Assembly: GCA_023381535.1 (NCBI GenBank)
Contig: JAMCSN010000264.1
Coordinates: 60,427-124,426 of the forward strand
Source: Bacteroidota bacterium
Lineage (GTDB): Bacteria > Bacteroidota > Ignavibacteria > Ignavibacteriales > Melioribacteraceae
DNA length: 64,000 bases
Reading direction: 5' to 3'
Positions 45,600 through 54,239 of the stretch are shown piece after piece (positions within the stretch are counted from its first letter, which is position 1; each line of letters opens with the position of its first letter). A model generated the notes under the pieces. It did not search any database, was not told the DNA's origin, and saw nothing but the letters and a program-made list of their open reading frames with translations. The translations under genes were made by a program, and so were the position numbers.

Positions 45600-47813
45600 A
45601 TGAAACAATTAAATATATGGCAGCAGATGGATATTAACAGAGGTTATAATGTTTACCGTGAAATTGACGAATACGAAGAAATTATAAAAAAACTAAATGC
45701 AGGTGAAATACATCCCGAAAGGTTCAAAAGCCATCGTTTAACTTTTGGAACTTACGGTGTGCGGCATCACAATGAAGGCATACACATGCAAAGAATTAAA
45801 ATTCCGGGCGGATTAATTCTTTCGCAGCAATTGCAAAGAGTTGCAGCTATTACCAAGCTATACGCTGCTTCGGGGCATGCTCATCTCACTACCCGGCAGG
45901 ATATTCAACTGCATTATATAGATCTCGAAAATATTCCTACTGTTTTAAGAATGCTGGCTGATGCAGGAATTACTACAAAAGAAGCATGCGGCAACGGAGT
46001 CAGAAATATTACAGCTTCTTATTTGGCAGGTATTAGTCCCGATGAAAAGTTTGATGTTCTTCCTTATGCAATTTTTTGCACGAGATATTTTCTGAGGCAT
46101 CCGCTTTCATCTACACTGCCGAGAAAATTTAAGATTACTTTCTCTGAAAGTGAAGCCGACAACGCATATTCAAGAATACATGATATCGGGGCTATCCCTC
46201 AAATTATTAACAACGTAAAAGAAATACGCGGCTTTAAGATTTACATCGGAGGCGGACTCGGTTCGGTTCCTATGGCTTCGCAGTTGATAACCGATTTTAT
46301 TCCAGCCGATGAATTCTATCTTTTAATTGAAGCTGCATTACGCATCTTTCATAAATATGGAACGGAAGAAAGACAAAACAGAAATAAAGCAAGAATGAAA
46401 TTTTTAATTGCAAGACTCGGCTTTGATAAATTTAAGAAGCTTGTATTCGATGAACTTAACTTTTTAAAGCAGCAGAGGAATATTAAAGATGAACTCGATG
46501 ATTACATAGAAAATTTTCCATTATCGGCTCCAACAAAAAATGGAAGGATCGACGGACCTCAAAACCCGGAGAGATTAAAAATACCGGCTTATAATTCATT
46601 AACCGGTCTAAATAACGATTACTGGAATTTGTATGAAAAAGATATAATAAAGCAGAAACAAACCAATTATGTCGCAGTAATGATTAAACCTCCGCTTGGA
46701 AATTTGACTCCCGATAAATTAAAAGCCCTGGCAGATTTTTCCGACCAATATGGCGCCGGATATGCCGTTATAACACCGACCCAAAATATTCTTATACCGT
46801 GGGTTGAAAAGAATTTTATATACGATGCATATAACTTTCTGCTGCAAAACAAATTCTTCGGTAAAATAAATAATTCCACGCGTGACATTGTTTCCTGCCC
46901 GGGCGCATACTCCTGCAAGCTGGCGATTACACATCCGTATAATTTAGCCGAATATATTGGAGAAAACATCGATAACCTTGCCGGTATTCGTCTTCATATT
47001 TCGGGCTGTCCTAATTCATGCGGTCAGCATCATATCGGCGATATTGGTTTATACGGCGCTTCTCTGAAAGTGGACGGGAAATTATCTCCCCATTATGTTG
47101 TTTTGATCGGTGGAAATATTTTTTCTCAAAGAGATAGATTAGCCGCCGTAATCGGGAAAGTACCGGCAATAAATGCTCATTTATTCATAAAAGATGTGAA
47201 AGAATTTTGGATTAATAACAAACAAGGGAACGAACAATTTTTTGAATTTGTTGATAGAGTGGGCGTAGATGCTTTTAGAAGAATACTTGTTAAATATTCA
47301 GAGGTAGGAACCGAACTGCCGGAATTTTACAAAGAGCCCGGTTTTGAAGAAGAGTTTAAAATGGAAGCTGAAAGCAGAGGCGAATGTGCCGGAAGTTTGT
47401 TGGACCTGATGGCAATTAATTTATTCGATTCGATACGGAATATTTATGAATGCGAAGACGATATAAAAGCAGAAAACTGGAAATTAGTTAAAGAGAAATG
47501 CCTCGATTCTTTGCTCAAATGCGCCAAGATGTTTGTGTTTCTTGAAGGCATTGAGCCGCAGAATGAAGAGGAAATATTAGATGAATTTGTTTCAAGAATA
47601 TCAAACAAGAAATGGCTGTGTAATGATTGGTCGGATATTAAAGATGTTTTTCTGAAGTGGAAATATTCGGAGGTCTCTAAAGAAGCCGTACTAAAATTGT
47701 ATAACTACACAAACGGGTTTGTTCATGATTGCGACAAATCTTATTTGAGATTACAACCGACATTAAAAATTATGGAATGTGCAAAAAATAACGGAGATGA
47801 AAATGAATTTTGA
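45600..47813 (+). CDS. siroheme sulfite reductase with a C-terminal helical domain
   Basis: 737 residues, longer than the about 550-600 of ferredoxin-type sulfite/nitrite reductases. Two ferredoxin-like/siroheme repeats, with the cluster and siroheme cysteines in SCPGAYSCKLA (about C433, C439) and SGCPNSCGQH (about C470, C474). From about residue 595 a helical, acidic domain (LLDLMAINLFDSIRNIYECEDDIKAENW onward) is added; it looks HEPN-like, as in related Bacteroidota proteins. Its place between cysG and the sulfur carriers argues for sulfite, not nitrite. Electron donor not shown. Confidence 0.88.
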   Translation: MKQLNIWQQMDINRGYNVYREIDEYEEIIKKLNAGEIHPERFKSHRLTFGTYGVRHHNEGIHMQRIKIPGGLILSQQLQRVAAITKLYAASGHAHLTTRQDIQLHYIDLENIPTVLRMLADAGITTKEACGNGVRNITASYLAGISPDEKFDVLPYAIFCTRYFLRHPLSSTLPRKFKITFSESEADNAYSRIHDIGAIPQIINNVKEIRGFKIYIGGGLGSVPMASQLITDFIPADEFYLLIEAALRIFHKYGTEERQNRNKARMKFLIARLGFDKFKKLVFDELNFLKQQRNIKDELDDYIENFPLSAPTKNGRIDGPQNPERLKIPAYNSLTGLNNDYWNLYEKDIIKQKQTNYVAVMIKPPLGNLTPDKLKALADFSDQYGAGYAVITPTQNILIPWVEKNFIYDAYNFLLQNKFFGKINNSTRDIVSCPGAYSCKLAITHPYNLAEYIGENIDNLAGIRLHISGCPNSCGQHHIGDIGLYGASLKVDGKLSPHYVVLIGGNIFSQRDRLAAVIGKVPAINAHLFIKDVKEFWINNKQGNEQFFEFVDRVGVDAFRRILVKYSEVGTELPEFYKEPGFEEEFKMEAESRGECAGSLLDLMAINLFDSIRNIYECEDDIKAENWKLVKEKCLDSLLKCAKMFVFLEGIEPQNEEEILDEFVSRISNKKWLCNDWSDIKDVFLKWKYSEVSKEAVLKLYNYTNGFVHDCDKSYLRLQPTLKIMECAKNNGDENEF

Positions 47814-48054
47814 AAATTCTCTAATACCCGATGAGATATTGGATCTGAAAGGCGTTTCTTGTCCTTTCAATTATGTTAAAGCAAAACTTAAGCTCGAAAC
47901 TATGCAGATAGGAAAAATTCTGGAAGTGATGCTCGATGATGGCGCGCCAATTAAAAATGTTCCGCGTTCGCTAAAACAGGATGGGCATTCAATTTTGTTA
48001 CAGGATAAAATTAATCCCGGCAACTGGAAGATATTTGTAAAGAAAGAGATCTAA
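47803..48054 (+). CDS. TusA-family sulfur carrier
   Basis: 84 residues from the ATG at 47803, which is 6 nt after GGAG and overlaps the reductase stop. Core DEILDLKGVSCPFNYVKAKLKLETMQIGKILEVMLDDG contains the CPxxxxK motif with the persulfide-carrying Cys. Probably relays sulfur from sulfite reductase to the carrier that follows. A second TusA-like gene is at 50888. Confidence 0.9.
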   Translation: MNFENSLIPDEILDLKGVSCPFNYVKAKLKLETMQIGKILEVMLDDGAPIKNVPRSLKQDGHSILLQDKINPGNWKIFVKKEI

Positions 48055-48099
48055 AGAATTAAAAAAAATATTCATTACTTAAAAAATATGGAGCTAATA

Positions 48100-48318
48100 A
48101 TGACGCTGAAAATTAATGGAAATCTTGAAACCATAGATCAGGAAAAAATTACGGTAGCCCGGCTGCTGAAACTAAAAAATGTTGAAATGCCCGAAATGGT
48201 TTCTGTAGAACTAAACGGCGAAATAATAGAACAGAGTAATTATGAAAAAATTGAAGTGAAGGATTCGGATGCGATCGAATTTTTATACTTCATGGGAGGA
48301 GGAAGTCTTGGAATTTGA
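48100..48318 (+). CDS. ThiS/MoaD-like sulfur carrier (HcyS type) with a tail after Gly-Gly
   Basis: 72 residues from the ATG at 48100 (GGAG 6 nt upstream; an ATG four codons earlier is less well placed). Beta-grasp ubiquitin-like protein ending FMGGGSLGI. Carriers normally need a C-terminal Gly-Gly for adenylation; here SLGI follows, so a protease must expose it, and a JAMM protease is encoded at 51120. This matches HcyS of Wolinella and QbsE/CysO-type pre-carriers. The three Gly codons (GGAGGAGGA) are also the ribosome site of metY. Confidence 0.88.
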   Translation: MTLKINGNLETIDQEKITVARLLKLKNVEMPEMVSVELNGEIIEQSNYEKIEVKDSDAIEFLYFMGGGSLGI

Positions 48319-49546
48319 AACGAAAGCAATTCACAGCGGATTAGACAAAGGAAATAATACGGGGTCTGCCACCTCGGTTCCTCTTTATGAAAGCGCTGCA
48401 TTTTCTTTTAATACAGCAGAAGAACTTTCAGAAGTATTTGAAGGCAAAAAATTTGGTTACGTGTATTCAAGAATTTCCAATCCAACTATAACCGCTTTTG
48501 AATTACGTCTGAATGAACTTGAAGAAGGAATCGGCGCTGTTGCCACCGCATCGGGAATGGCGGCAATTTCTACTGTTATTTTTACTTTAACAGAGCAGGG
48601 AGACGAAATAATTTCTTCCGAGTCTCTCTTCGGCGGCACATATTTATTTTTCAACGAAGTAATAAAAAAATACGGCGTTAAAATTAATTATGTCGATCTC
48701 AACGATCTCGATTCTCTCAAAAAATCGATTAACAATAAGACGAAATTGATTTTCTTGGAATCAATAAGTAATCCTAAACTGGAAATTCCGAACATGAAAT
48801 TAATTTCCGGTATTGCAAAAGAATATAACATTCCCGTTGTAGTTGATAATACACTTACCACGCCGTATCTATGGCGTTCTAAGTACTTTGGCGCCGATAT
48901 AATTGTTCATTCTGCAACTAAATATATAACCGGAAACGGCACCGCTATAGGCGGTATACTTGTAGATACCGGAAATTATAACTGGAAAAATTCTTCTGTA
49001 AGTAAAATTAAGGAACTGAGTAAAAAAGCAGGAAGTCTTGCATTTTTAGGAGTTGCAAGATCAAAAATATATCAGAACATTGGACTTACTCTTTCCCCAT
49101 TTAATGCTTTCCTACATATACTTGGATTAGAGACTTTACAGTTAAGAATGGAAAAACATTGCAGCAATGCATTCGATTTAGCTATACATCTTAAGTCGCA
49201 TAAAAAAATTACGGGTGTAAATTATCCCGGGCTAAAAGACAATAAATTTTACGGTATCGGGAAAGAGCAATTCGATAATAAATTTGGCGGACTTTTAACT
49301 TTCTCTCTTGAATCAAAACAAGCGTGTTTTAAGTTTATTAATAATGTGAAGCTCGCAAAAAATTTAGCTAATCTCGGTGATACACGTACACTAATTATTC
49401 ATCCGGATTCAACAATCTATCTTAACTGTTCCGAAGAAGAAAAGAAATTAGCCGGAGTTTCTAATAATATGGTAAGAGTCTCTGCGGGACTTGAAAACAT
49501 TAAAGATATAATTGAGGATTTTGATCAATCCCTGGGAAAAATTTGA
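48308..49546 (+). CDS. metY: O-acetylhomoserine sulfhydrylase (PLP-dependent)
   Basis: 412 residues from the TTG at 48308, placed by GGGAGGAGG 5 nt upstream; it overlaps the carrier gene by 11 nt. Cys/Met-metabolism PLP fold: YSRISNPT, ASGMAAIS, LESISNPKLEIP, the PLP lysine in HSATKYITGNGTAIGG and GDTRTLIIHPDS. Makes homocysteine from O-acetylhomoserine; context implies the sulfide donor is the protein thiocarboxylate rather than free sulfide. Confidence 0.93.
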   Translation: MEFETKAIHSGLDKGNNTGSATSVPLYESAAFSFNTAEELSEVFEGKKFGYVYSRISNPTITAFELRLNELEEGIGAVATASGMAAISTVIFTLTEQGDEIISSESLFGGTYLFFNEVIKKYGVKINYVDLNDLDSLKKSINNKTKLIFLESISNPKLEIPNMKLISGIAKEYNIPVVVDNTLTTPYLWRSKYFGADIIVHSATKYITGNGTAIGGILVDTGNYNWKNSSVSKIKELSKKAGSLAFLGVARSKIYQNIGLTLSPFNAFLHILGLETLQLRMEKHCSNAFDLAIHLKSHKKITGVNYPGLKDNKFYGIGKEQFDNKFGGLLTFSLESKQACFKFINNVKLAKNLANLGDTRTLIIHPDSTIYLNCSEEEKKLAGVSNNMVRVSAGLENIKDIIEDFDQSLGKI

Positions 49547-49579
49547 ATAGTCTATCGAACGATAAATGGAGAAATAAAA

Positions 49580-50395
49580 ATGAATTTTTCTGAAGATCAA
49601 ATTTATAGATACAGCAGACATATAATATTGAAAGAAGTCGGCGGGGAAGGACAAAAAAAATTTTTAGAATCCAGAATTCTTGTTATTGGCGCCGGCGGTC
49701 TTGGTTCGCCGGTCTTAACTTACCTTGCCGCCGCAGGTATAGGAACATTGGGTATTATTGATTATGACGTAGTAGATTTAAGCAATCTCCAGCGACAGAT
49801 AATTCATTTTACGCCCGACGTAAATATCCCCAAAGTCGAATCTGCAAAAAACAAAATAGAGCAAATAAATCCGGATGTTAAAGTTATAACCTACAATACA
49901 AGACTTACATCTCAAAACATCATTGAGATTATCAAGGATTATGATTTTATAATTGACGGGACAGATAATTTCCCGACGAAATTTTTAGTTAACGATGCCT
50001 GCGTAATGATTAAAAAGCCATACTCGCATGCAGGAATTCTGAGATTTAACGGGCAAACTTTTACTTATACACCGGGGAATATGTGTTACAGGTGTATTTT
50101 CAAAGAGCCGCCTCCAAAAGGCGTTGTTCCGACTTGCAGCGAAGCGGGAATTCTCGGTGCCGTTGCCGGTGTTATCGGTACTATTCAAGCTGTAGAAGCA
50201 TTAAAATATGTGCTTAATAAAGGCGAGTTACTGACAAACAAACTTCTAACATTTAATGCACTAACAACGCAATTCAGAGAAATCAAGCTGAAGAAAAATG
50301 AAAACTGTGCGGTGTGTGGAAGTAGTCCTTCAATAACTCAACTACAGGATTATGAACAACCGGTATGTGAAATAAAAGTTCATCCTAATAATTAA
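49580..50395 (+). CDS. E1-like adenylating enzyme (ThiF/MoeB/HcyF type)
   Basis: 271 residues. RYSRHIILKEVGGEGQKKFLESRILVIGAGGLGSPVLTYLAAAGIG is the ATP-binding Rossmann start; DLSNLQRQIIH, a CxxC pair (MCYRCIF and CAVCG) for zinc and the cysteine region near VVPTCSEAG follow. Adenylates the processed carrier's C-terminal Gly for thiocarboxylate formation. There is no rhodanese domain, so sulfur must come from another protein such as the TusA/DsrE set next to it. Confidence 0.93.
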   Translation: MNFSEDQIYRYSRHIILKEVGGEGQKKFLESRILVIGAGGLGSPVLTYLAAAGIGTLGIIDYDVVDLSNLQRQIIHFTPDVNIPKVESAKNKIEQINPDVKVITYNTRLTSQNIIEIIKDYDFIIDGTDNFPTKFLVNDACVMIKKPYSHAGILRFNGQTFTYTPGNMCYRCIFKEPPPKGVVPTCSEAGILGAVAGVIGTIQAVEALKYVLNKGELLTNKLLTFNALTTQFREIKLKKNENCAVCGSSPSITQLQDYEQPVCEIKVHPNN

Positions 50396-50411
50396 ATATT
50401 AAGGAGCAACT

Positions 50412-50891
50412 ATGGCAGACAAAAAGAAAATATCGATAGTTTTGTTCAGCGGCGACTTTGACAAAGCTGTTGCCGCTTTCACTATTGCTTCAGGTGCAGC
50501 AGCAGTAAATTATAAAGTTAATCTTTTCTTTACTTTCTGGGGATTAAACGTCATTAAAAAATATAAATCCAGAAATGCAATTGGCAAAGGAATGCTCGCC
50601 CGAACTTTCAATTTCTTAATGGGCGGATTCAAAAATTTGCCTCTTAGCCGGTTAAACTTTATAGGGGCTAGTCCAAAACTTATGACAAATCTTATGAAGA
50701 AAAGAAATGTTGCTACCCTGGAAGAATTAATAAATGCGTCTATACTGCTTAAGGTAAACTTCTTTGCATGCGAAATGTCCATAAATATACTCGGATTGAA
50801 AAAAGAAGATTTCATTCCTGAAATTAAAGAGGTTCTTGGTGTTGCAAAATTTTTAAGTCTTGCAGAAAATGGAAAGGTTTTATTTATATGA
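50412..50891 (+). CDS. DsrE/DsrF/DrsH-family protein
   Basis: 159 residues. ISIVLFSGDFDKAVAAFTIASGAAAVNYKVNLFFTFWGLNVI is the DsrE2-like core, and the conserved cysteine lies in VNFFACEMSINILG. Family members bind sulfane sulfur and exchange it with TusA. Ribosome site AAGGAG. It overlaps the next TusA gene by ATGA, so the pair is produced together. Confidence 0.9.
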   Translation: MADKKKISIVLFSGDFDKAVAAFTIASGAAAVNYKVNLFFTFWGLNVIKKYKSRNAIGKGMLARTFNFLMGGFKNLPLSRLNFIGASPKLMTNLMKKRNVATLEELINASILLKVNFFACEMSINILGLKKEDFIPEIKEVLGVAKFLSLAENGKVLFI

Positions 50892-51115
50892 AAACGTACA
50901 AACTTGATATTACAAAAGATCATTGCCCCATGACCTTTGTTAAAACCAAACTTGAACTTGAAAAGCTTGGTAAAGGCGATATTCTTGAAGTTATATTAAA
51001 GGAAGGCGAGCCGCTGGAGAATGTTCCTAAAACCGTTACCGAACAGGGCAATCATGTTCTTGAAATAAAAAATCTTCAAGAAGATGTTCACATGGTAGTA
51101 ATTGAAAAAGGATAA
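50888..51115 (+). CDS. TusA-family sulfur carrier, second copy
   Basis: 75 residues. LDITKDHCPMTFVKTKLELEKLGKGDILEVILKEGEPLENVPKTV with the CPMTFVK active motif. Starts within the DsrE-like stop (ATGA). Differs from the copy at 47803 enough to suggest separate partners: this one with DsrE, the first with the sulfite reductase and pre-carrier. Confidence 0.9.
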   Translation: MKTYKLDITKDHCPMTFVKTKLELEKLGKGDILEVILKEGEPLENVPKTVTEQGNHVLEIKNLQEDVHMVVIEKG

Positions 51116-51119
51116 GACG

Positions 51120-51512
51120 ATGTTCAAAATTCCCGAAGAGATAATTAATAAAATTGCCGAACATGGCAAAAATGCTTACCCGATTGAAGCATGCGGCTAT
51201 CTGATAGGCAGCAACGACACGGTTACAGAGATCATTTATATGACCAATACGGATAAATCGAATGAACATTTTTCATTTGATCCTAAAGAACAATTTACAG
51301 CCGTAAAATATGCACGGAGTAAGGGTGTAAAACTGGTAGCTGTTTATCATTCACATCCGGATTCACCCGCAAGAATGTCAAAAGAAGATATACGTTTAGC
51401 CAATGATAATTCGATGAAGTACTTAATTTATTCGGTGGTTAACGATGAGATAAATTGTTTTGTTGTTGATAAATTTAAGAACGTAAGGGAAGTTAAGATT
51501 GTGAAAATATGA
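51120..51512 (+). CDS. JAMM/MPN+ metalloprotease (HcyD/Mec+ type)
   Basis: 130 residues from the ATG at 51120; an earlier TTG lies inside the TusA gene. Zinc motif HSHPDSPARMSKED (H-x-H-x10-D) with the upstream Glu in YPIEACGYLIG. Small single-domain JAMM proteins of this type remove C-terminal residues from sulfur carriers. The only evident substrate here is the carrier ending GGGSLGI. Last gene of the operon. Confidence 0.92.
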   Translation: MFKIPEEIINKIAEHGKNAYPIEACGYLIGSNDTVTEIIYMTNTDKSNEHFSFDPKEQFTAVKYARSKGVKLVAVYHSHPDSPARMSKEDIRLANDNSMKYLIYSVVNDEINCFVVDKFKNVREVKIVKI

Positions 51513-51560
51513 ACAGCCGGCTAAAAGAATTATTTTATTCTGTTGAGGTCTTACTACATA

Positions 51561-51587
51561 CCGCAATTTTTTTGCGGCGGCTTTTTA
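51561..51587 (+). terminator. intrinsic terminator of the sulfur operon
   Basis: Stem CCGCAA / TTGCGG (51561-51566, 51572-51577) with a T loop, then a C/G spacer and five T at 51582-51586. Confidence 0.6.
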
Positions 51588-51636
51588 CTTATTAAAGAGG
51601 TTTATTTAAAATTATTTCCTTGGCGTATTCCTTGCG

Positions 51637-51703
51637 CTTGCCCGCCGTTTGTTGGCTGGGTCTTTGCGTGGAAATCCTTTCTCGCAAAGGCGCAGAGAAC
51701 GCA
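51637..51703. repeat. repeat remnant before the LytTR gene
   Basis: CTTGCCCGCCGTTTG and CTTTGCGTGGAAATCC / CTCGCAAAGGCGCAGAGAAC are words of a dispersed spacer repeat (TTTGCG / CGCAAA arms). They immediately precede the ATG at 51704. Confidence 0.5.
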
Positions 51704-52039
51704 ATGAAAGAAAGGAAATTCTTAGAACGATTTCTGGTTAGTGTGGGCCCAAAATATTTTTTTGTAGCTGTACGAGAGATAACATTCATTTCATCTGCCG
51801 AGAAATATGTTGAGTTGCATACTGCAAAGGGAAAACATCTATTGAGAGATACGATGAACGACGTTGAAGAATCTCTCGATCCGGAAAAGTTTGCACGTAT
51901 TCACCGATCATATATTGTTAATGTAGAACAGATTCAAGAAATGCAGCCATGGTCTCATGGCGATTATGTTGTGATACTAAAGACGGGCGAAAAGCTAAAC
52001 ATGAGCCGCAGATATCGGGATAGACTCATTACCAAATAA
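51704..52039 (+). CDS. LytTR DNA-binding domain protein
   Basis: 111 residues from the ATG at 51704; the longer frame only translates the repeat upstream. A complete LytTR domain: FLVSVGPKYFFVAVREITFISSAEKYVELHTAKGKHLLRDTMNDVEESLDPEKFARIHRSYIVNVEQIQEM and SRRYRDRL. LytTR proteins usually carry a receiver domain before this part; none is present, so it is either a stand-alone regulator or the surviving C-terminal part of a response regulator truncated where the repeat now lies. Confidence 0.8.
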   Translation: MKERKFLERFLVSVGPKYFFVAVREITFISSAEKYVELHTAKGKHLLRDTMNDVEESLDPEKFARIHRSYIVNVEQIQEMQPWSHGDYVVILKTGEKLNMSRRYRDRLITK

Positions 52040-52058
52040 AATCTCCACTGGTCAATTA

Positions 52059-54152
52059 TTACTTCAGATAGATCATTTTCTTGGCCTCGGTAAATTTCGA
52101 TGTTTGGAGATGGTAGAGGTAAATGCCGCTGGCAAGATTTTTGGGCTGCCAATTAATTTTGTAGAAACCCGCGCCGGTGTAATTCTGAACTACAGTTTCA
52201 ACTTTCTGCCCGATGGAATTGAAAATTGAAAGATTCACGTAACCTGGCTGCTGAATATAAAACTCTATCGTTGTTTGATTGTTGAAGGGATTGGGATAGG
52301 AATTTGATATATAATCGGTAGAGAATTTCGACGTCGTTAAAGTCGGACCATAAATTTTGAACAAATAGTTACCGTTAGTTGCGTAAACATAATCATCGGA
52401 GACAGAAAGCTGAGCGTAAAATAGTTTATCTCCTTCCACAATAAATTGCCAAGATTTCCCAGCATCTACCGAGCGCCATATTTGGTTGTCAATTGATAAG
52501 AACATTTCTCCATTTGCTCTGAATGTTAAATCTCCTATCCTTGTAGGAACATTATTTGTAAGACCGCCATCATAAATTTTTTCCCAGAAATAATTTGCTG
52601 ATTGAGAATAGATAGAATTTCCCACTACCATAAAAAGATTTCCTAAAGGTGATCTTCGAAGAAAGTAGTTGTAAATCCCATCTCCCAAGCGACGTTGAGG
52701 AAGTGCACTGGCATTAATCTGAATCCAACTATTTCCTTGATCGAACGAACGGTAGACGTTTTTATTGAATGTAAAATTAATTTCATTTTTCGAAACTGCT
52801 ATATAACTAACTTGATCATTTATGCAGTCAAGACAACTGCTATCGCATTTCCAAATTGGCACCCAATTTTTTCCCCAATCGGACGAACGAGAGAGTGTTA
52901 CTCCATCGCTCAAATAAATTGTATTATTACCACTTATGTTTATGTCGGAGATGTAACCTTTTGGCAAGGTTGAATCAACCACAGCCCATGTTAATCCATC
53001 GTCATCGCTGCGAAGTATTTGACGATTGAACACCAAAAAAATCGAGTTGGAACCTTCAAGGACAAACAGTTTAGTCAAATAATAGTTATTAGAATCAAAA
53101 ACTTTTTCCCAAGAATTACCGTCGTCGGCTGAACGAAATAAATATGACCCCGTGAAAAGTAAAAGACTTTTTCTCGGTGTTACAATAAATGAATAAATGT
53201 TTGCTTCCAGGCCAGAACTCTTTTCGATCCATAATTTATTTTTGCTATCATATAAACACACTCCTTTTGTAGTTGTCGCAACATAAACTTTGTTGTTCTT
53301 ACTAACTAAAATTGCATTTAAATAAAAATGTGGATTGGCATTCCCTAGGCTTATCCAGTCTTTTTTATTAAACATGAATGCCCCGCTATATGGAGTTGAG
53401 ATGTAAATAATATCGTCAGGTGTGATCCATGCCGAGGTAATACTTTGGGAAGGAAGATCAAAAATTTCTGACCACGTTTTGCCGCTATTCAGAGTTTTAT
53501 AAGAAACGAATGTCCCGAACATGTAAACGCTGCCGTCACTGCTTTCTGCAAAAAATACATCACCTGGGAACACAATATTCTGTGCATTCCAGGTTTTCCC
53601 GTTATCAAAAGAACTATAAATATTCTTTCCGCTTGCAATAAAAATAGTTCCCGCTTTATTTACGAAAATGCTTTCTAACAAATACCCATCTTTAAGAACT
53701 GCAATTTGCTGCCAAGTTTTTCCTGTATCACTTGAAACCATGACCTTGTTTGAGAGATCTACTGCTAGCACTTTCCCGTTTTCGTATTCTGCGAATGTTT
53801 TGAAAGTGTAAATTTGTTCTCTTAACAATACCTCTCCAGAGGATGAAAGCACAAAATAGCGGAACCCTGTTGTACAAAATATTTTTCCCGACGAATGAAC
53901 TAAAAATCTGTTAATGTAACATAAACCTTCTTCGTTATTTACTAAATTCCATTGACTACCTTCGTCAACAGATTTATACAAACCGGTTTTTGTACTGACA
54001 AACAGATCACCATTTAGGTTTTCACAGATAGCGCCCACACTTCCGCCATCCGGCAAATTAATTTGTTCATAGTTTGATTGCGCAACTACTGAATAGAATA
54101 AACAAATGATTAGCAAGAAGGAGAAAATGAAAATCCTTTTAACGGTACCCAT
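52059..54152 (-). CDS. secreted BNR/YCF48-like repeat protein with T9SS sorting domain
   Basis: 697 residues. Signal peptide (RIFIFSFLLIICLFYSVVAQ), about ten beta-propeller units with Asp-box motifs (SVDEGSQWN, SSDTGKTWQ, SFDNGKTWN, SADDGNSWE, SFDQGNSWI, SVDAGKSW) and a C-terminal sorting domain (NSYPNPFNNQTTIEFYI, SGIYLYHLQTSKFTEAKKMIYLK). A large surface or released propeller; ligand unknown. Convergent with the LytTR gene. Confidence 0.9.
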   Translation of the reverse strand: MGTVKRIFIFSFLLIICLFYSVVAQSNYEQINLPDGGSVGAICENLNGDLFVSTKTGLYKSVDEGSQWNLVNNEEGLCYINRFLVHSSGKIFCTTGFRYFVLSSSGEVLLREQIYTFKTFAEYENGKVLAVDLSNKVMVSSDTGKTWQQIAVLKDGYLLESIFVNKAGTIFIASGKNIYSSFDNGKTWNAQNIVFPGDVFFAESSDGSVYMFGTFVSYKTLNSGKTWSEIFDLPSQSITSAWITPDDIIYISTPYSGAFMFNKKDWISLGNANPHFYLNAILVSKNNKVYVATTTKGVCLYDSKNKLWIEKSSGLEANIYSFIVTPRKSLLLFTGSYLFRSADDGNSWEKVFDSNNYYLTKLFVLEGSNSIFLVFNRQILRSDDDGLTWAVVDSTLPKGYISDINISGNNTIYLSDGVTLSRSSDWGKNWVPIWKCDSSCLDCINDQVSYIAVSKNEINFTFNKNVYRSFDQGNSWIQINASALPQRRLGDGIYNYFLRRSPLGNLFMVVGNSIYSQSANYFWEKIYDGGLTNNVPTRIGDLTFRANGEMFLSIDNQIWRSVDAGKSWQFIVEGDKLFYAQLSVSDDYVYATNGNYLFKIYGPTLTTSKFSTDYISNSYPNPFNNQTTIEFYIQQPGYVNLSIFNSIGQKVETVVQNYTGAGFYKINWQPKNLASGIYLYHLQTSKFTEAKKMIYLK

Positions 54153-54239
54153 TCGGAACCCCCGAATTAATTTTGAGATTAATATAGCAAATAGAAACGG
54201 GAAATGAATCAGAAGAATTACTATTGATTATTTTTTGCA

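Noticed and set aside
45600..47813. Assignment as assimilatory nitrite reductase
   Set aside because: The motifs fit both, but the gene sits between cysG and sulfur-carrier genes in a sulfate operon.
51620..51703. N-terminal extension of the LytTR protein
   Set aside because: The extra 28 codons translate the dispersed repeat; the ATG at 51704 starts the conserved domain.
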